A DNA stretch of 64,000 nucleotides from Lineus longissimus (Eukaryota > Nemertea > Pilidiophora > Heteronemertea > Lineidae): positions 4,340,001 through 4,404,000 of the forward strand of contig NC_088314.1 in the NCBI RefSeq assembly GCF_910592395.1. The letters are read 5' to 3'. Both the position numbers and the translations under genes were made by a program. Of the stretch, positions 22,501 through 33,200 are shown one piece after another. How positions within the stretch are numbered: position 1 is the stretch's first letter; each line of letters starts with the position of its first letter. Under the pieces are notes generated by a model that was given only the letters and a program-made list of their open reading frames with translations, was not told where the DNA came from and searched no databases.

Positions 22501-25500
22501 GACTTCTAAATTTAATCATAGACTGATTTAGTTACTTGTTGGAAGAAAATGATAAAAACGCCCAAGATGAAGGAGACGCCAAAGCACGGCGAAACGTCTT
22601 AGGATCCTGGTAACCAGAGTCCGCGGTGATGCGCCTTACCTGTATGTATGGTCCTGTGACTTTGCCTAAATCAGGATCGCCGTGTAATGATTTTCCAGCG
22701 AAGAAAAATGGGTGAGATTCCATGTCGAAATGGGCAGCCCGTAGAGCACTCTCGAAACGCCAATTTCTCTGATCCCAGGTTTCTGAAAGATACGATGCAG
22801 GAAGACAGATATGAAGGTTATCGATCCTTGAAGGACGAGTCCCGTCATGTGGCGTGATGAAGGGGTAGGGCATGATAATTAAAAGGTCTTCCGCCGACAG
22901 TACGCTTTTTTGAAAATCCAACATGGATGACATCCGGGCGCAGGTCCTCTTTGTCGGATCGTAGACAACCTGTAATTAGGCAAAATACACCATTTGGCGT
23001 TCTCGGCTATCGACACTTTTAGCAATTCTTGGGTTGACCGAACAAGTTCCAGGGTGAGGTATGGGTGCAAAATGTCCCTGCATTTTCTAGAAACTACTTT
23101 CAATATAAATTTCATTGTTATTTTAAGTTGAACCAAACACATATATGATATTCATGTGACTCCTCTTCTCTCACAGTCGCCGTCGATCAGAATTTCTTTA
23201 AATGTAATGTGATTTTCGAATGCTTCATTTCCTGATTTTTACTTCAAACGGTCAATTATAGCATTTACCTGGAAATCATGATAACAGGGTACCTTGGAAC
23301 GGATGCCACGTTGGCATGGTAACCATGATTAATCACGCTAATATAGGCAATCACAAACGACATCAGAATGACAATTAGGCAGAATTTGCATAGTCTTGCA
23401 ATTTGCCCCAAATTCGCTTCAAGGGCAGGGATCAGGAAACTTTGGCACAAAATGCTATCAGTAAGTGTCTTTGCACAATTACTTTGAAATGGCTATATAC
23501 AGTGGACAACTGATTTCCCTAGTAGCTGGGAAGAGATGTCTAACCTACCAGTCGATGGACGATGTTTTTATGGACGTGTGATTGACGCGCTGGGCCAAAA
23601 CACCAATGTTCAGCAACACCGAATTGTCGGCGGAATGACCGATGAACTGAACATTGCATGCAGCCATCAGCAAAAAAATCTTACTTTCGTCATTAATACA
23701 TTGCCCCGACAGGCTAGCTTTATTGTTTTGGTTCTGGGCGGCAGTTTGATTGACTTGTAGGCAAGCTGGTACCCTTCTAAAGTGGTTTGCTGGATTTGCT
23801 AATGATGCTGCCTTCGTGGCTTGATGATGATTCCGACAAGTGAGGTCGGAAGCAGTTACTAGTCTATATATTTCTAGACTGCGTCCGAGTTATATTATAC
23901 ACTCTCAGACTTCGCCTATTGAGTTGGTGTTAAGCAAGCACAGCCAACTCCGGGACCTTTACAGAATTTCCGGGTTCCATCTTCCGTCTGATCTCCAATT
24001 TCCTGCAACATGGTCTGGATGGTACCGTGAAGCGGCGATTGTTCTGCGATTCCCGAGAAGTGACAGGTCCTTGACGGCAAAGACAGGCTAGCGGCTCTGC
24101 GTGTTATTTGACCTGAATATCGAGTACGGCTTTTCCATATATTGTATACATAAAATACACTGTAAGGCGTATCGACAATCTGGTCAAAGATCCAATGACT
24201 GCATCACACATTCTCCATGCCCAGCGACTGATATGATAAACGTCGCTAATTCAATGACTTCTCGGTTTAGCGTAGGCTACTTTCCCACCGCGAGAACTCA
24301 TGACGCACTCAGTGTAGAAGAATGATCCCATGCCTTTGAAGAGTGTTGACGCGGTCGATTTTTTGGTGAAGAATTGAAGTAACATGCACATTCCCAGTTC
24401 CAAGCATCCCTACTCACCATATTGACGAGTCAGTTTAATTTCGCGGATGGCATATTTTCGCCCCTACTTCTCCACAGCCCTCTGCAGAGACTCGTTTGTT
24501 GGCAAACACCGATAAACACACTTGCTGATGTTAATTTTCTTATACTCCGCGGGGAAGCAATGGTCAGATGTTCATTCACCCAAGATAACAAAGTGCTTTT
24601 TACCGTTTGAGCCGGCGTCAGTACAGTCGCCTCTCTGGTGACGCCAAACATATGTTACAATAAAAGCGCACCCGGTGCCGCTTACCCTCGCTAAACGTGT
24701 TACACCTGGAACTGAATGAAGACAGATTTCTCATAATTTTGCTTTCTATCAGGGAAAATTGCCAGGCAGTTGACATGGACAATGTGGCTGGCAAGAACCC
24801 ACTAGTTACTGAGATAAAGACTGTAAAGGAAATCCATAAAGGCGCGAAGCGAGCAATTGCTTTATCCAGGGTTTGCTATACTGGTTAGAAATGATAGTCA
24901 TTATTTGATAATGAGCGAGCGCTCTCCCAAGGAAAGGTTGGTTGGTAATTTGCGGTTCTGCTGCTCGATCAAACGAGTTAAAGGTCGTCTCTCTATGAAA
25001 CGATCTTAAAAAATCGACATTTTCTGACTTTGCTTCTGATCCTATTGGTACATGAAACTTGTTCGCCCCTTACCTCACAGTTAAAAGAATTCAGGCCCAT
25101 TACACGGTGTATTGTCTTTAGATAAAGCCCGCTCCCACCTAGGCCTAAATTCCCATTGTTCTACCGTCTTGTCATCGCGTTATCAGGGCAAATCTTTCAA
25201 ACATCGACCCAGCGAAACAGCTTTCTTGGCGGTCGATAGGCCTAACCGGGCAAGGTCAAATAAACGTAGTCCGACGAGGCTGACGAAATCTCGAATTTAC
25301 GAAATTGAAATCTTTGCATTTTGCGAATCAAAACGTTCCATATCCAACTCAATTCCCGTCTTTCTCATTGTGGGCGGGCGTGACCGATCTGACTCGATCC
25401 TGGGTCAGTTTTGATACCACTGGTCGGAAATAACGTCAGAGTGCGACCCCCTCCTACTAAGGGTCGGCGGACAATGATGTTATCATGTTATCACTGTCTT

Positions 25501-27914
25501 TTAATTAGATGAGACGGGGGATAATATCTGCAAGAGACCCTGAACGAGGACTGTCCGAGCGTATAGGCCTACTGTCGTCGCTTCCCAATGGTGCCATCCC
25601 CGAGTCAACAAACCCTGCTGTGGGAATGCCGGAGCAATCATTCCTCTGACGCCGAACAGGAACGATACTTACAAGATATTTTGGATTCATTGCCATCATC
25701 CTCAAAGGCGATAATCGTGTTCCATAATGTTCTGTCCATTCCTTTGATACATTGTCTCAACGTGATTCGTTCAGTTATTTTCTACGATCACACAAATATG
25801 GAGACGGTTAAGGGAGTCGTCAACAGTATTTATCGTTTTCACAAGCGTACAAACCGTATACGCTTGAGAGAGAGGGTCCCAGTCTGATGTGTTCTGTCTA
25901 GGAAAGTGGCCAAAATGTCCGGAATTGCACATGAGGATCTTGCTAAAAGCAAGTGTCATAACATGCAATGGCTGCTGTTTTTTTCTTCCATCGAGACTTT
26001 CTTAAGCATAGAGGTTGTCCTCCTAGACAATACATGTACATGCACATTGAGTAAACCCAGATGATAGAATGTTGGAAGTGGAAAGAGTTATGCACAGCCA
26101 ATTTAATTTCACCTCGATCGTGAATACCTTTTTGGACATTTGGACCACTTACCAGCATACCGCAAAGACTGTTTGACCCCCAGACTTGAAAGTATAGTCA
26201 GGATCAACAGTATGATATTAAGGTAGAATTTTGTCCAAAATCTAGCAAACTTCAATTAAAACCAAAGTGTGTATTGCAATGGCAGGGTTTGATTTAATCA
26301 TGGTGACCTCCGTAAATCTAATTCTGAAGCTAAAACAGTATCGCGGCCAATCTCCGGTTTTATAAAATAGCGGCATCAATCTTAAATGATTTGGTATCAA
26401 GGTGAAGATTATTTTGCTTTGGTACGGGGTTAAATAATTGATCAGAACGTGATAAACGGCGCATCTAGAAGCATCTGTCAACTCACCAGATAGCCTGACT
26501 GAAAAAAATGGAAGGTGGTTGCTATAACTTAGTAATTTGTAATTCATGAGATTTGCGAATAGATCGGTTACGACAAGTGCTTTAGCCTACTTTTTACATT
26601 TTCATCGCCCGAGAATGTACCTTCTCATTTCCTGTATAAAAGTCCAGCGCAGATCATTATATTTGGGCTGCAGAACATTGTTGACCCATCCAAAACTAGG
26701 GTTCTATTCAGAAACTTTTGCAGTATTGCTCGTGGGAAATTTGCTTTAAGTTCCGGGCATTGATGAAACCAGTTTTTCAGTGCGCCTGTCAACATAATTG
26801 CTCCCATATTATCTGATAATCCGATTGTCGCATAAATTCATGATGTCAATTGTTGGTAGCCCCGGACGATATAATGATGAGATTCCGAGATGAATATCTA
26901 GGCACCTACCATACGGATAATGAAGACGACGCGGTCTTATATTATTGCAGTTAAGTGCGTAAGGTACTCAGGAGATTGTATTCATTGAGTTTTCTCCAAT
27001 TTTCACGCGACCGGTTTAAGATGTCCTAGGATAGACAGTTCATGGAAAAAAGGTATTCTAGTGTTATGCGCTTTAAGAACCATACTAAAATTCGCAAATA
27101 CAATAAGTACATGATTTAGCGTGGATTAACAGCGAATTAAGTAACTACCTTTTTTTTAAAGCTTTATGCTTCATACCGCTCTCTGACAAAGAGCTGTGGT
27201 TTGAAACCTCGTCTCGCTCAAATACTTCCGCTTTATCCACCATAATTATGATAGGTGACCGTTAACCTTCGTTTTGCCGAGCGGGAAAGATATCGCATCG
27301 AATTGATTTTCTATTTTAATAAACGGATGGTAGAACTTACCTATATTTTGCCGCGGATGTATCCATCCTCCAATCTCACTTAGATGCCTCATCAAAACGT
27401 CCATAGTATCTTTATTACTCCGTCCATACACACATGAATGGTAGAACTCCTTTATCTTCCTTTCGGGCGAACTGATCGTATTTTTACGGACGGGAGCCTC
27501 GAGGATTTCCCTGACTCTTCGGTGGGCGCGCTGTGCCATGACATTCATCACCGTCCACGAGGCCTCTTTCGGTGGGGCGGGGTTAGCCTTTATCCAGCCA
27601 CCACAGGAAAACTTATAAAAGTCTTCACATGGTTCAACGGATCGGTCCAAGTTTGCTCGGAGTCGCGCAGCATCCTTCAGGCACTGGGGTAGGTCACAGA
27701 CCTCCAGCCTACTTGCCCTCTCCCGCGCAAGTGTTATTCCCAAGGCAATGCAACTGATGGCCAAGCAGACGACACCCAATCCTAACAAAATAAAACAAAT
27801 CTTTCTCCGAAGCTTTTTGTTGCCCTGCTTGATCACCGTTGTGGACTTTTCGGAGTCGTTACGTTTCAGTTGATCATATTCCGCGTTCGGAAATGAGTTA
27901 CTTTTTGTTGTCAT
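7574..27914 (-). CDS. M13 family (neprilysin/ECE-like) type II membrane protein, likely catalytically impaired
   Basis: Seventeen exons: 27914-27341, 22782-22640, 13833-13675, 13410-13255, 12919-12798, 12585-12488, 12012-11885, 11526-11428, 11060-10983, 10639-10524, 10097-10048, 9746-9695, 9367-9300, 9052-8862, 8431-8333, 8044-7992, 7673-7574. All junctions are GT-AG with matching phases; the sum is 2286 bp, 761 aa. Residues 1-39 are a basic cytosolic tail, about 40-63 the membrane anchor, then an M13 ectodomain with the PCEDFY..CGGW start and a terminal CEFW. The zinc motif HELAH is at 605-609. The family's third zinc ligand (E of ENxxD) is Q665 (LGQVTSD), with D669 kept. The substrate motif NAxY is QAY (566-568). 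The C-terminal region is about 8 residues short and lacks the catalytic His. The family trims extracellular peptides; here I infer a pseudoenzyme or altered enzyme. The acceptor of exon 4 (13410) is the least certain. Confidence 0.9.
7937..7978. repeat. Near-perfect 19-bp-stem hairpin
   Basis: ATCCAACATGATGACTGAC at 7938 is mirrored by GTCAGTCATCATGCTGGAT with a six-base loop and one mismatch. It sits in the intron before the last two M13 exons. It could be a palindromic MITE remnant or an RNA hairpin; no gene assignment is possible. Confidence 0.7.
8221..8285 (-). repeat. Possible degenerate tRNA-derived SINE head
   Basis: On the minus strand a GCGCGGTGGCGCTCG stretch resembles an A box and AGTTCGACTC a B box, at roughly tRNA spacing. 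It lies in the intron between M13 exons 15 and 16. The match is degenerate. Confidence 0.3.
10123..10307. mobile_element. 185-bp MITE in an M13 intron
   Basis: The terminal inverted repeat ACACTCTTAGAAATAAAG (left) matches ACACTCTTAGAAATGAAG (right, minus strand) with one difference. The interior has further inverted matches around AAACC..GGTTT motifs. It has no coding capacity and lies in the intron between M13 exons 10 and 11. Confidence 0.75.
10828..10937. mobile_element. Palindromic MITE in an M13 intron
   Basis: Left arm from CCTGGTTGCTCAAAGAAG through TTGTCACCAACGCTGGCGTTA pairs with the right arm TAACGCCAGCGTTAGTGACAA through CTTTGAAGAAGCAGG. The arms are about 40 bp each and about 85-90% complementary. 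It lies between M13 exons 9 and 10. Confidence 0.7.
11743..11864. repeat. Palindromic (foldback) element, copy 2
   Basis: The left arm (TTTTCGCAAATCCCCCGAAA, CGCCAACC) pairs with the right arm (GTTGGCGTTTCAGGGGCTTT, GTGAAAA). Arm sequences match those of the copy at 6472-6556. It lies between M13 exons 7 and 8, close to but outside both exons. Confidence 0.55.
12150..12245. repeat. Short tandem repeat, four ~28-bp units
   Basis: The phrase CTGAGAGGTCACG, or a close variant, recurs about four times with AAATGC or ACGTAC linkers. It lies in the intron between M13 exons 6 and 7. Confidence 0.6.
14872..15001. repeat. 80-bp-period direct repeat (two copies)
   Basis: GAGTTGCATTGCACGGACTG at 14872 recurs near 14952 as GAGTTGCATTGCACGGATTG. 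Each copy runs on to GACTTTTTGATGCAAAACTTGG. A similar but weaker doublet ('GCATACAAGGCA...' with 'TACAACTACACCA') lies at 14426-14557. Confidence 0.7.
15462..15625. repeat. Dispersed repeat, copy A (left of the nested GPCR)
   Basis: It shares 'CACTATCTTTTTGTAAATGT' and 'AGTACCTTTGGC' blocks, in the same order and orientation, with 20833-20970. Divergence is about 15% by eye. It lies some 400 bp upstream of the GPCR start. Confidence 0.65.
16025..17005 (+). CDS. Class-A peptide-type GPCR nested in the M13 gene
   Basis: An intronless 326-aa receptor lying antisense within the second intron of the M13 gene. Visible: TM1 with GN (LIGNTLALL); TM2 with Asp (VSDVLCL); the TM3 Cys (FYCIS) and DRLIVVRFP in place of DRY; TM5 with Pro (FVPVIL); TM6 ending LNLPW, not CWxP; an NFT sequon in the third extracellular loop; and TM7 NAINFFLYCF in place of NPxxY, then a basic helix 8. 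The N-terminus is about 35 residues with no sequon. The pattern fits invertebrate FMRFamide-receptor-like or orphan peptide GPCRs. A TATA-like TATATATTTT lies near 15961 and an ATTAAA about 40 bp after the stop; both are weak hints. Lack of introns suggests origin by retroposition or an old intronless lineage. Its ligand is unknown. Confidence 0.85.
   Translation: MNSLSTVVFSAVTAVKADSSKSDSYLFLIGDAIYFYSVPTIFVMGLIGNTLALLAMSLRHNRDSVMCFYFQVLAVSDVLCLAFAFLPTWVLVLRPEWMREAPRFYCISIIYLGFSFYAASMWLVVVIAIDRLIVVRFPIQSKSWCTMTRARTLAVTACVAQFVLYVPTLWRQPMIIEGSIFCVLPNALLWCEILWEIINSFVPVILTIVINIVILYSLRKHSKETKQLAMGSTEANDHSKDRGMTMMLVLVATFMVILNLPWTFANFTWTYFIPDLREKEPGLAYVINGIVDVPGMANNAINFFLYCFASRYFREDLKQIFIFRYK
18194..18700. 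repeat. Direct repeat, ~317-bp spacing, with Cg-rich palindromes
   Basis: The block starting GTCGAACACAAGCTCTTACG at 18194 recurs at 18511 as GTCGAACACTAGCTCTTGCG. Each copy is about 180 bp and contains CAACGGTTGTTCGGTTCTG, a self-complementary CGATCGCGATAGCG or TATCGCGATCGCG core, and GAGAGCGTAACG. A third partial copy (GAGTCGAACACGTG with ATCCCGCTG) lies near 18915-18965. It lies downstream of the nested GPCR. Confidence 0.8.
20833..20970. repeat. Dispersed repeat, copy B (right of the nested GPCR)
   Basis: Partner of 15462-15625, in the same orientation. The two copies bracket the nested GPCR with about 5.2 kb between them. Confidence 0.65.
22783..27340. other. First M13 intron (4.6 kb), no other gene seen
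   Basis: It separates the membrane-anchor exon from exon 2. The phases of exon 1 (ends phase 1) and exon 2 (starts with two bases) agree, so no exon is missing. An open frame continues upstream of exon 2 to about 22969, with its own plausible splice acceptor. An alternative longer exon would be out of phase with exon 1, so I do not annotate it. Confidence 0.6.
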
Positions 27915-30220
27915 CTTTGGTTTGAGTGATACCTAATCCTGGTGTAAAGCTCGCTGGAAGCAAACAACCATGTCTTTTGAAGAAATGGACACAGATCTTT
28001 CCAAAAGCAGTATAGACACAAGTGGAGACCAAAAGAATTCGACTAACATCAACGAAATCGTGGTACAATAATTATGGTAGCAAAATCGCCAAGAATCCAA
28101 CACCTTCTGGTCAACGCATGGTTCGCAACACAAGTTGCAAGCTTGCCCTAAAGACCGACAGCAGAGCTAGAAATCCAGGCAACTCCTGCCCTTGGGTGTC
28201 ATAGCGTGAACGACAAAAAAAGCATTTTCACCGCAGCTGGATTTCACCAGTGACGCAAAAACTACCAACTGATGGCAAATGTGCGGGAAGTGAAAAAGCT
28301 AGCACGCTTCGTGTCCATCGATGTTAGCGAGAATCCCCGCAGGAGAGATCACTATCCGTACAAATCGACCGCGCATTGCTCGATCTGCAGAGATCAGACT
28401 GCGCCCGTAGCTCTCCCAGCAACTCTCGAGCATTGAATGTCTCTTTAGTAACGCTGATGGCTGTTTTGAGTGACGCGGTAAGATCAGGCTCTGACAGCTA
28501 CCGGCTTAAGCGCGTTCAACTGTTTGTGCTGTGGTGGATTGATTGGCGTATTTGGGTAGTTCAAGACAAAATCTAATTTGGATATTCTCTTTTTATAGGC
28601 CTGAACCAATAAGGTGGCTTTTATGAGTGCGCGAATATGTGTTCTGACATTGAATACCAACTTCATTCATTCTCCCATTTGAGATCATATCGCCGACACT
28701 CATAGCCGTTTCAGATGCCTTCACAAGAGCGAGGAACAATCTTCCCGACATCTGTTCTGGGAAACTATGTTCTTGTTAAGTATTTTGAATTAGTTCGCAC
28801 CTGTTAAAAACAAGTTTTAGAAATAGGCTGCTCGTTCGTTACGTCGTCGCTCGAAGGGGTTGCTGAACCTTCCTTATATATTGTCGTCGGGAACCGTTTG
28901 CCACTAAGCAGTTACCACTAAGCACTCGTACCAACGATTCATCCGATCGGGACACGATTATATGGATTTAGCAACCTCAACATGACCAAAGTGATGGTTT
29001 TCCGATGTTACGGCGTCATGGTTTCAATCGATATCTTCTCATGTATCACCCATTAGGCTGGGCTTAATGTCGTCACTGGGTCATTGATGGAACCTCCTCT
29101 CGGTGAGTCGCCTTTAGGGACAATTCATTCAGACCTCGGGTGTTATGAATAAAGACTAGTAAATGCTTTTACTGAAAACCATCTACACATTTACACCACC
29201 GTCACCAGGATTTTCTGTACGAACCTGAACCTAAAAGCAATTGCTAGTCGTTAATTATATCACACAATACCGCCGGTAGCTCTAGTTTATTATTCGCTGT
29301 AACATGTCATAATGTATATGTGAAAGGAAACTCTTTTCAAGAACGCATTTCGAACAAATACTGGATTTCCCGAGGTTGCCAGTGATTTGCTTAAGAAGCC
29401 AGTGAACTATAGATAAAAGAACGATGCCTCAAATCCATTTTAATGGTAATCTATTCCCTTTTACAAACGTATTAAGAGGTCATTGAATCGTCATTTAACA
29501 AGATTTTTATTTCATTAAAATATATTGCAAAACAACCTGGACCAGCCAAGTTACTGGGTACCACTTTCCTTTATCCTCGCACATAAAAGGACACAAGGCT
29601 TTTGATCACCCAATCATTTTAAGGGTTTTGTGTAGTGATTTTCGAGAGTGGAAACCTATAAGACTTAGACTTCAGACTTAAGATCAGAGAAGAAAACAAA
29701 ATCTTCATATTAAAAGGACGGATACAATATGGCATATACAATACAATATGGCATAAAATATTATACAAAATATTAATATAGATCACAGAATACAAAAGTA
29801 CATGATGGTGCACAATGTCAAATTAGATATGACCTGGACACAGAACAGGTACATGTACAAGTTAATTGCAGTAAGTGGGGTAGCCCTTTCTCCAGGATGT
29901 ACCCTCTGCAGAGACGCTGTCCTGCCGTTCTCGTTATCAACATGATTGACGTTTTGTAATTCTGGACTTATGAAACAAGTTTGAAAATCCCTTCTTTGAC
30001 TAGCCAGAAACCATACAGAAACCATATCACATGTGTGGACCAACTTAAGGACAGAATCCTTATTGACAAAAATATATGGCTATGTATTTAAAATATATTG
30101 TAGGACTAGTTTGAAAATATAACGCAATATTCAAGACCAGCTTGTGGACTACTGTCTACTTCTTGTCCAAATCCAAATAGGTGGGCAAAATGTCCTTGAC
30201 CAGTCTGTGACAATGAAGCT
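27915..30220. other. Spacer between the M13 5' end and the C2-gene 3' end
   Basis: The M13 promoter and 5' UTR should lie just right of 27914. No CpG-rich or TATA-type element is obvious. No coding exon is supported. AT-rich sequence occupies 29480-29800. Confidence 0.5.
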
Positions 30221-33200
30221 TTAGTTGACAATGACACCATCCATGATCCTCAGTTTAGCTGTAGCTCCTGCCTTCTCACTCGTCAAAGTCATCACCTGGA
30301 ATGAAGAAAACGAGTTCATTAAGTTAAATTAAAAACAACTTTCCTGACTAGCCAATGTACTGAATGTTTCATTATTTGTTTGCTACCTGAAGACAGTCAA
30401 GCCTAAGCCCCTTCAAAGAACTAGGTTACACAAGCAAGTTCCTTGATGATGAGATTGCCCCCAAAAAGTGGGATGTTTTTGGCCTACACATCTGCCAAAG
30501 ACAACTGTACACAAATCCAACTGAAACCACAGAGTCACCTCAAAGGGTTTTTGTAGTATGGGTGTCAGAAGCTGAGTCCTTGTGTGTTGCCTATTCCAGG
30601 GCAAGCAAAGAGCCCATCCACGTGAACAAAAGCTTGTGGTGTATTCCTGTCTGAAGACGAGCCACAGGAAAAACCAAAGTGACATCCAACAGTACTGGCA
30701 CACAAGATAAACTTAGTCACCAGATCTAAGGTGCCATGTTAGAAATGGTCTTGATATGTCAAACCACAAGACACCAAAGACAGAACAGGAAAACAAACAT
30801 TTATAATATCTCACCTTCAATCCCTCATGATGCTGGAACATGAACCTAGGATACCGGAACGATGCATGTGCAATCAATGCTTCCTTGAACTCTTGTTGGA
30901 TGGCTTTCTGCGACCACTTGCTGCGAAGCTTGTCAGAATTACGCTGAAAAATGGCATACATGAAGCAATGCGTATAATTAGTGAGTTGGAAGACTCCATG
31001 CATAGAAACCAACTTCAAGGACCAAGTTACCCTGCTCAACAATGTCTTGTCCCATGCTCTCATTATCTGTCAGAGCATCCAATAGAAAACAATAGAAAAC
31101 GTTCACCTACCAGATCAGCGAGTTGGAAGACTCCACGGAAACCAACTTCAGGGTCCAGGTTGCCCAGATCAACAATGGCTTGTCCCATGCTCTCATTATC
31201 TGTCAGGGTATCCTTGTCGACGATGTGCAACACAATATACCTGCAAAATTGATTGAAACTTTTTAATGTAAGATTAGGCCAGGCTTTTTTAAAGAAAATT
31301 ATAAAACACCTTGGTGGCAATGTAGCATTGTTTTCACTGTAAAATGCATTGGGCCTCATTTTGATCTCGGTGCATGTGGTTGTTTATTATTTACATACCT
31401 GTCGTTGAACTCTTCATATGGAACAGAAAACTCGAATGTCTCATCCCAGACAGGATTCAAGGTATCTGATTGGACCTGAAAATATGGCAAAAGTTACACT
31501 ACTGAAAACCACCAAATTTTTGTAGACAGTTTCTTTTCTCAATTAGTTTCAAAATTGAGGGTCCTGGACCACATTTCAAGCTTCAAGAGACACTTTTCCA
31601 GGGTCATCTCAAGCCCTGGTAGTTCTGTTAAAAGGGGTACATGCCCATACCATTTGTCCTGAGCAATCAGTTCTGTAGTAGAGTGTAAGTTGGAAACATA
31701 GGACAGAAGGACAAAAAGATAGAGTGTGAATAGTTTCATCCACATTTTACTCCTAGAGAGTCAGCCCTAACAGCTTCTGGCTCCAGTACCCACTCAATTC
31801 ATAGTAAATGTAATTCATAGTAAAAATTATCATCTAATACTACTGTTGTATTTTATGCTGAGTAAATCCATTTTCTAGCAATCAAAGACTCGGACATAAG
31901 AGCATGCCCTAAGGGAAACCCTACTACAACTAGTATGGGAACAGGAAGTTTGGTGAACACGCCTACAAGTTGAGTCTTCATAAAATACCTACTGTCCTAG
32001 TTTCAGCTTCAGGCTTTGAAAGGAATGACAGGTGAGATATAACTTGTGGATACACGTGCTATGAAAACATATACAATGTACTAGTAACAGTTCGGACAGT
32101 TTCCCTTGCTGTTCATGAGAGTGAATCGACTGATCAATATAGAATCTGTATACCACAAATCTCAGCGTTTTGTGAGACCAATACCAACAGGGTGGTACAT
32201 ACTTCTAGACTCAAACTCAACATTGGGCTATCATCAAAATTTATATTCCTTCAAACAATCAACAAACAACAGAGAGAGGAAGTGTGCACTAGTTCTGAAT
32301 TTTAAAGCCACCCAGACGGTTATGCTTGCAAAAACCAATGTGGCCAAAACAAGGACTAATGTATTTTAAAAGGAAAGCGTGATACATCAGAAATATGGCG
32401 TTTTCGAAACTCTTACCTCAGTGACACCCAACTCAGTTTTCCCGGGGATGCTGACTTTCACATATGGATCAGCTTTCTTGTCGATGTCTCTTGGGACAAG
32501 ATCTGATGCCCTGTGAACGGTAACCAGCAGGGTCTGAGGAAGACGATACTCCAGGCTTATCTCAATCTCACCACTTATGCTCATGTCAGTCTGAGAAGAA
32601 AAAAAGGTTTATTCATTTTTAAAATTTTGAATAGAATGTCACAAAATCTACCGATGTCAATCCTATTCAGGCACTATCTGTCACTTCAACACAACCTGGT
32701 AGTTCGACGCCCCGATTCACACATAAATGAACATAAATGAACTGTCAAATACAAAATCTGTAATGTTTCAACTCAGAAGTCAGATTACAAACCTCAAGTG
32801 CCAATGGAAACCAAGCACTGTAAATGGGGCGGTCAATGAAATCAGTGGTGGCCAGGTCCATGATAATCTCGCCCATGAAATCATCACTGCTCACTCTGTC
32901 CCAGTCCCAAACTTGTGCAACAACTTTTGTGTCATGCAGCTCTTCTTCTGTCAACTTGAAGGTGAAGACATCACCAAAGATAGGGTTGGTGGTCTTTTTT
33001 TCTGTGGATGTCCTTTTGATTCCTTCCTCCCACCTATCTGGGTGAAGCCAAACCTGAAAACAGTTGAGTATAAAAGCCTCCTTTTAAAATTCCAAATTCA
33101 TGCATGTCATGCACATCAGAATGTGGTGAAATCGTCTCAAAGCTTGAAAACTGACAACGAAGGACTACCATGCTTACTACCCTTGGTGGCACATGGGCCT

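Larger units (their letters stand above)
13834..22639. other. Large M13 intron (8.8 kb) hosting a nested GPCR
   Basis: Between M13 exons 2 and 3. It contains the plus-strand GPCR at 16025-17005, duplications near 14426-14557 and 14872-15001, a dispersed repeat pair (15462-15625 and 20833-20970) and a large direct repeat (18194-18700). No further M13 exon is needed, because exon 2 joins exon 3 in phase. Confidence 0.75.

Noticed and set aside
22783-22969. Upstream extension of M13 exon 2 with its own acceptor (open for 110 codons)
   Set aside because: Only the part from 22782 matches the M13 fold (WDQRNWRFESAL...) and fits the phase of exon 1; the longer form would be out of phase with exon 1.
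30827-31252. 141-aa plus-strand open frame
   Set aside because: Antisense shadow of tandem-C2 exons 6 and 7 and the degenerate exon copy.
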